Below are positions 22,302 to 27,093 of a stretch of 27,093 nt of DNA, in pieces. The stretch is from the NCBI GenBank assembly GCA_018398765.1, contig JAHBMJ010001685.1, positions 1 through 27,093 on the forward strand, written 5' to 3'. Within the stretch, counting starts at the first letter, position 1. The number at the start of each line of letters is the position of its first letter. Both the position numbers and the translations under genes were made by a program. This stretch comes from Chromera velia. Taxonomy: Eukaryota > Sar > Chromeraceae. The notes under the pieces are model-generated. The model did not search any database. It saw only the letters and a program-made list of their open reading frames with translations, and was not told the origin of the DNA.

Positions 22302-22403
22302 TGTGTGTACTAGTGTGTGTATGTGTGTATGTGTGTGTGTGTGTGTGTGTATGTGTGTGTGTGTGTATGTATGTGTGTATGTGTATGTGTATGTGTGTGT
22401 GTG

Positions 22404-22450
<47 letters not shown>

Positions 22451-22796
22451 ATATATAAGCGTAAGTCTAAGTAATTGTTCTTTGTCTCCTTCTCTCACAC
22501 TTTTTTTCTTCTCTTTAAGTTGTTGTCTCTCTTTCTGTCTTTCTGTCTGTGTGCACCTGCAGACTGCATTTTATGAAGGGACTGGGTCTGCTGGGGGGAG
22601 CCCAGGTACACTTTTTTCATGTATGAATATGATATAAATATATGAATTCATGAACAGTGAGAGAGAGGCAAAGTGAGGGATATGGTTTGTGAGAGGGATG
22701 AAAGATAAGAAAGATGCCGGGGGGAGGGGTGCTGGGGAGCCAGGGCGACAGACTTCAGAAAAGAGTACTAGATGTGCACAAGTCAGTGAAAAATGA
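21964..22796 (+). CDS. Candidate terminal exons of an unidentified plus-strand gene
   Basis: Three possible exons join in phase. 21964-22059 follows a strong T-tract and TGCAG acceptor and encodes VFDANWRPPVGRGFLPTPVL and onward for 32 codons. 22563-22605 follows a long CT-rich tract and CACCTGCAG and encodes TAFYEGTGSAGGSPG. 22759-22796 follows GACTTCAG and ends in TGA. Sequence between them is pyrimidine-rich or GT-repeat, as in the confirmed introns of this window. No upstream exon or start codon was found; it may lie left of the first 525-bp element, which would then sit in an intron. I do not recognise the protein. The third exon is the weakest part. Confidence 0.3.
22161..22455. repeat. 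Long compound (GT)n/(TATG)n microsatellite
   Basis: About 295 bp of alternating purine-pyrimidine sequence, mostly GTGTGT with TATG interruptions and a central ACTAG break near 22309. It lies between two candidate exons. Such a long alternating tract favours Z-DNA. Open frames across it encode only Cys/Val/Tyr repeats and are not genes. Confidence 0.9.
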
Positions 22797-22995
22797 TGGA
22801 GTATCCCAAAATGACTGCTGTGTGAGAACAGAAAGCAAGAGAAAGAAGATAAGGGAAAGAAAGAAAGAGTAAGTCCAAGTCAGTTGCCTGTTAGGCCAGC
22901 TGGGTGGCCAATTAGTCGCGTTCCCTTGTACAGAACGTCTAAAGAAAAAAAGGGTCATTTTGAAAAAATCGAGTTTAAAGGCTTTTGGTGCCGAT

Positions 22996-23520
22996 CCCCC
23001 GGGCATTGATTTGTACCGACTTTTTGTAGGTGGTCCCGGTATGCATGTTTAGGTATAGTGCTGTCTACGCACATGGCGAGACAGAGAAGACAGTGCATGC
23101 ATGAATACATATGGAAAGAAGAGTCCTCAGATTGCTTCTTAGACAGCACAGAGAGAAGATTTTGGGCGAATCACTCAATGAAAGCTGTGTTGTTCTGTAG
23201 TCTCCATATTTTTTTGAACGAATCCCGATGGTTAGATCAGAGAAACGTGGCCTTTTCGGGCACTTTTTTTTATGTGTTGCTTTATCTGGGAGCAGGGGGG
23301 AACAGAATAATGGTTCGCTTTTAGCCCTTTGTTTGGTCTTTTTCTCTATAAGGAAGAGGCCTTTCGGAGTGCGTGTGGGAAGTAGAGACTCCCGTCAGAA
23401 GTGTAGAAAGGAAAGACATAGGTAGGTTGACGTTGCTAGCAATTCTAGGAATTCAGACAGATATATTCATTGCTGTAGGCACCAGTAAATAAAAAGTCGG
23501 TACAAATCAATGCCCAGGGG
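22996..23520 (+). mobile_element. 525-bp TIR element, copy 2 (MITE-like)
   Basis: It is the same length, orientation and termini as copy 1 at 21394-21918. By eye about 30 of 525 positions differ, most of them transitions, with no net insertion or deletion. It is again bordered by AT on both sides (GAT before, ATG after). It ends about 320 bp upstream of the thiolase start, so it may lie in that gene's promoter region. A non-autonomous DNA transposon is the simplest reading. Confidence 0.85.
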
Positions 23521-23841
23521 ATGCGTCAATCGGTGCATGCCATCATTTTTTGACGTCATGACCGAAATGTCCCGGCCGGCCGTCTCCATGCTATCCTTAT
23601 TCCTCTCGCCGTCTCCCAAAACTCATTTTCCTTTGGCAGCGTCGATCTTCTCGAATATTCTCGCATGCCTTCCCTTCACTATTGGAACATCCGTATGTCG
23701 ACATCGCTATACATATTGGACCCTTTTCTTCATATAATCACATAGTAATCCCTTCAGACCCGACGAGCCCCCTTCTTCTCCGCCTCCGACAGCAGGTAGA
23801 CGGACGCTGACGCAACTCAAGACAAAAAATAGGGAAGAAAC
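23521..23841 (+). promoter_or_regulatory. Upstream region of the thiolase gene
   Basis: These 321 bp separate the second 525-bp element from the thiolase ATG and must hold its 5' UTR and core promoter unless the promoter lies within the element. It includes a TGACGTCA palindrome (cAMP-response-type octamer) at 23551-23558 and CCGGCCGGCCG at 23574. A binding site is suggested only by the octamer. Confidence 0.4.
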
Positions 23842-24732
23842 ATGCCTCGTCGAGTGTTTGTTGTGGGTGTGGGCATGACGCCCTTCACGAAACCCCCGAA
23901 AAGCCCGTCTGAGGGACAGCAATATCCCGACCTTGCCGCAAAGGCCGTTTCGAGGGCCCTTGCTGATTGCAAGCTTGACATAAAAGACGTCCAGCAGGCT
24001 TTCGTGGGCAATATGTTTGCCAACGGTGCTGGCCAAAGATCTCTTTACGCGATGGGATTCGAGCACATTCCCATTCACAATGTGCACAACGCGTGTGCGA
24101 CCGGATCTAATGCTCTGTATCTGGCGCGGCAAGCGGTTGCGTATGGGATGAATGACTGCGCTCTTGCTCTGGGTGTGGAAAAAATGAAGCCCGGGTCTCT
24201 CGGCGGGGATTTGGGGGATAAGGGGGGGCCCACGTCACTGGACTTGCACTTTCCCGTCCTCGTTGAAAAGTTTGGGGTCGAACCGGTTCCCCCCATGCCC
24301 CAATTTTTCGGCAATGCCGGTAGAGAGCACATGGAGCTGTACGGCACCACCCCGAGACAGTTTGCGCTGATTGGCGAAAAAAACCACAGGCACAGTGCGA
24401 ACAATCCGTACGCACAGTTCCGAAAGGTGTACACCCTTGAACAGATAGAAAAATCCCCCATGGTTCATTTTCCCTTGACAAAACTCCAATGCTCCCCCAC
24501 GAGTGACGGTGCTGCAGCAGCAATCGTCTGCTCAGAGGACTTCGTGAGGCGTCACGGTCTCGAGGGCCAGGCTGTAGAAATTGCGGGGATGTGCATGGAG
24601 ACAGACGACCTTCGGGCTTTCGACACAAAGACGCACGGGCGGTCCGTGATCAACATGGTCGGGTTCCATATGGCCGTACGGGCCTCGAGGGCGGCACTGA
24701 AGGAGGCCGGGGTGGGCCCCCAGGATGTGCAG

Positions 24733-24780
<48 letters not shown>

Positions 24781-24908
24781 GAAGCAGCAGAGGATTGACG
24801 TGTGAACCCAGTGATCACGTGAAAGTCTGTCGGGAGGTGGAGAAGCACGGGGCGCTTAACTCTCACCTTTCGGCCCCCCTGCCCACGCTGTTTGATTGTT
24901 GGTGCTGT

Positions 24909-24940
<32 letters not shown>

Positions 24941-24941
24941 T

Positions 24942-24985
<44 letters not shown>

Positions 24986-25793
24986 TTCTTTCTTTCTTTT
25001 CTTTCTTTTCTTTCTTTCTTTCTTTCTTTCTTACTTTCTTACTTTCTTTCTTTCTTTTTGTGAGTTGTGTTCATGAAGAAAAGGAGGGAGAAGAAGAAAC
25101 ATATAATCTGTCTGGATGGACGGGCTGCCCAGTGGGCGGGTTTGTACCCGCCAGTGAAGTCACAAGGGAATCCCTTCGTGATTGGTGTGTGAGTGAGACA
25201 AGAGATGGAGTGCAAAGCTGTGAGAGTGAGTGCGTATGTGTGTCTCGCTCTCTGTGAGCATACTTTGTGTTTGCGTTCTATGTACAAGCGTGAGAGAGAG
25301 AGGGAGAGAAACATGCCGGACGGAAGGACTCAACTGAATGATTGACTGACGTAACTTCTCTGACTGATTTATGGATGGATGGATGGATAGATCGATTCAG
25401 TCATGTTCAGCGCCAACGGAAGAGAACTGTCGTGAGGTGACGAGGGAGAAAGCAGCCTAGCGAGGTGTGGAGTCACGTGAGGGACCGCGGCACAAGTCCA
25501 AGTCCAAATGCGTCACGGAGTGCACCCATCCACAAACGAAGGGACAGAAAAGAAGGACTGATCTTCTCTTTGACGATGCATGCGACCGGAATCTTGCAAG
25601 GAAGGTGGATCGATACGTCCTTCCATTCCGTCATGCATTCGTGAAGTCGGGCTAGCTGTGGGGGCGGCCTAGCTTGTGGTTGTCGCGTTTGCAGCTAGCT
25701 ACTCAGCATCCCTCCCAGCAAATGTGTTCTTTCGTTGCGTATCTTCACATGCCTGTACCTGTGCATGTGAGTGTGCGTGTGTGTGTGTATGTG

Positions 25794-25833
<40 letters not shown>

Positions 25834-25989
25834 CAGGTTGTCGAGCTTCACGACTGTTTCTCCTGCAACGAGCTGATCACTTACGAGGCCCTCGGCCTCT
25901 GTGGGGAGGGGGAGGGGGGCAAGTTGGTGGAGAGAGGAGACTGCACCTACGGGGGGAAGTACGTCATCAATCCGTCCGGGGGGCTCATC

Positions 25990-26023
<34 letters not shown>

Positions 26024-26221
26024 CTAGCTGCCTGCCTCTCTCTCATGCAAACTCTTTCGCAGACCGACCGACAAAGAGAAAGAGAGAGGGAAAGAGGGAG
26101 ACAGGTTCAAACGCACTCACGCACGCACGCGAACTGACAGACGACGGCAAGCACGGGCAGGCACGAAAGGAAGCGAACTGACAGACCATCAACGCCAGAC
26201 GAGCAGAGAGACAGAAACACA

Positions 26222-26269
<48 letters not shown>

Positions 26270-26874
26270 TATAAAGGGCAAGGCAGGTAGACAAACTGAA
26301 AGGCTGACAGACCGACTCATGAAGACGCTCACTTGAAAACAGACGGATTGATTCCCACACAGACGACAGGCAGAACGAAGGACTTGCGGCCGGGCAACGG
26401 ACAGAGAAAAAGATAATGGCTAAGCGAAAGACCAAATGCGTTGTGCACTCTCTTGGATTTTTGCAACGAAAGACACAAAGCAGCTCATTTTCGGTTCATG
26501 ATGAAGTTTTCATATTACTTTTTTACCGACCTACCTACCTACCTACCTACCTCCCTACCTGTTTACATTGCTGTCTGTGTGTCTCTTCGATGGATGCGTG
26601 GGTGTGCAGCAAGGGGCATCCGCTTGGTGCGACAGGTCTCGCTCAGTGCGCGGAGCTGTGCTGGCAGATGCGGGGTGAGGCGGGTCCCAGACAGGTCCCC
26701 AACGCTCGTGTGGGTCTGCAGCACAACTTGGGCCTGGGTGGTGCCTGCGTTGTGACAGTGTACAAAAAGGTCGCGGATGGGTGGGCGGCGGGGAAGGCCC
26801 CGAAGAGAGACATGAGCGGTGCGATGGGTTTCCCTGAGGACAACGTTCAAGAGGGTAGACGGTCGCGCCTCTGA
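23842..26874 (+). CDS. SCPx-type 3-ketoacyl-CoA thiolase, stand-alone, peroxisomal (3 exons, 436 aa)
   Basis: Exons are 23842-24732, 25837-25991 and 26610-26874 (stop TGA), with phases 0 and 2 and GT-AG introns of 1104 and 618 bp. The start [15 protein letters not shown] aligns with the N terminus of sterol-carrier-protein-x thiolases. Diagnostic motifs are NACATGS with the nucleophile C85, [22 protein letters not shown] (H302, C304, the SCP2-thiolase form of the NEAF loop), [15 protein letters not shown], and [10 protein letters not shown] (H352). This family cleaves 3-ketoacyl-CoA, including branched or steroid side-chain substrates, in peroxisomal beta-oxidation. Vertebrate SCPx has a C-terminal SCP2 lipid-transfer domain; here the protein stops after the thiolase part with a short charged tail ending SRL, a PTS1 signal. 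It therefore probably acts alone in peroxisomes. Both introns start in microsatellites. Confidence 0.95.
24733..24781. repeat. (GTCT)12 microsatellite at the splice donor of thiolase intron 1
   Basis: Twelve uninterrupted GTCT units begin at the first base of the intron, so the donor GT is part of the first repeat unit. Reading through without splicing adds a CLSVCLSV run to the protein and soon a stop. Confidence 0.9.
24908..25060. repeat. (TTTC)n microsatellite in thiolase intron 1
   Basis: About 150 bp of TTTC units with occasional TTTTC slips and two TTAC variants near the right end. It gives the coding strand of the intron a strong pyrimidine bias. Confidence 0.9.
25765..25836. repeat. 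(GT)n then (GC)n tract at the acceptor of thiolase intron 1
   Basis: GT-rich sequence becomes a pure (GT)n run and then GCGCGCGCAG, which forms the 3' splice site at 25836/25837. There is no ordinary pyrimidine tract before this acceptor. Confidence 0.8.
25992..26021. repeat. (GT)15 microsatellite at the splice donor of thiolase intron 2
   Basis: The repeat starts at the first base of intron 2, right after ...CTCATCAG, so the donor GT could in principle slide in 2-bp steps. Only the first position keeps the reading phase to ...GGLISKGHPLG. Confidence 0.85.
26217..26270. repeat. (AC)n/(AG)n compound microsatellite in thiolase intron 2
   Basis: An ACACAC run joins directly to an AGAGAG run. 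Further down the same intron, (CTAC)n units occur at about 26529-26552, before the TGTGCAG acceptor at 26609. Confidence 0.85.
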
Positions 26875-27093
26875 GCGAGCGAGCCTCTCTGGTCTCATCT
26901 ATTCGTTCGAACGATCGTTCAGTTTGAGAGTTTGTTGTTGCATGTGTAAACAAGTCGATCAATGACATGCAAGCAGGCTCGTCTGGGTCCGCCGTAAGAA
27001 AGGTCGGTCCCGCGAAGAAACAGCTAGGGGAACGATGGGGGGGGTTCGCGTGTCTTCGATTGTTGATTCAGGAGATGGAGGGGGGGTGGGGGG
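26875..27093. other. 3' flank of the thiolase gene
   Basis: This is the presumed 3' UTR and downstream spacer. It contains an interrupted TTCGAACGATCG palindromic stretch near 26908 and G-rich runs at the right edge. There is no clear polyadenylation signal and no further gene. Confidence 0.4.

Noticed and set aside
22096-22474. Open frames encoding Cys/Val/Tyr-rich proteins
   Set aside because: They are translations of the (GT)n array in several frames and carry no other sequence.
24107-24628. Long minus-strand open frames opposite the thiolase
   Set aside because: They are antisense shadows of conserved thiolase exon 1; they have no motifs and no splice support.
24733-26609. CRISPR-like regular repeats
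   Set aside because: These are pure tandem microsatellites without spacers, in introns of a eukaryotic gene.

Overview
The window reads as nuclear DNA from a eukaryotic alga or protist with a complex (secondary) plastid. Genes are split by GT-AG introns of about 0.2-1.1 kb, many filled with microsatellites. One protein carries an N-terminal signal peptide followed by a Ser/Arg-rich transit-like stretch, the bipartite leader of proteins sent to red-derived complex plastids. GC content looks near 50% and retroelements are common. A chromerid alga such as Chromera velia would fit, but that is an inference; nothing here names the species.

Layout. 1-878: no recognisable gene. 879-3123: 5'-truncated, decayed LINE (non-LTR) reverse transcriptase. 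3151-5470: a non-autonomous LTR-retrotransposon-like element with ~300-bp LTRs, a primer-binding-site candidate, a purine tract, a 7-bp target duplication and an integrase-like remnant. 5471-6395: spacer. 6396-7653 (-): three-exon ubiquitin-fold/elongin-B-like gene, 117 aa. 8426-9859 (+): three-exon glutaredoxin-like gene with a plastid-type leader, 173 aa. 9860-11082: spacer between convergent genes. 11083-19890 (-): eight-exon gene for a 1889-aa low-complexity protein of unknown function. 19891-21393: AT-rich spacer. 21394-21918 and 22996-23520: two same-length (525 bp), same-orientation copies of a DNA transposon or MITE with ~30-bp terminal inverted repeats, bracketing a set of candidate exons (21964-22796). 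23842-26874 (+): three-exon SCPx-type 3-ketoacyl-CoA thiolase, 436 aa, without an SCP2 domain and ending in the peroxisomal signal SRL.

The exon models were built by hand, by finding splice sites with matching reading phase. All 13 introns in the four main genes are GT-AG and every junction keeps frame. The genes do not form a pathway: they are a peroxisomal lipid enzyme, a plastid redox protein, a ubiquitin-fold adaptor and an orphan. The most unusual signals are the paired 525-bp elements around candidate exons, the LTR element beside the LINE, and microsatellites that begin exactly at splice donors.
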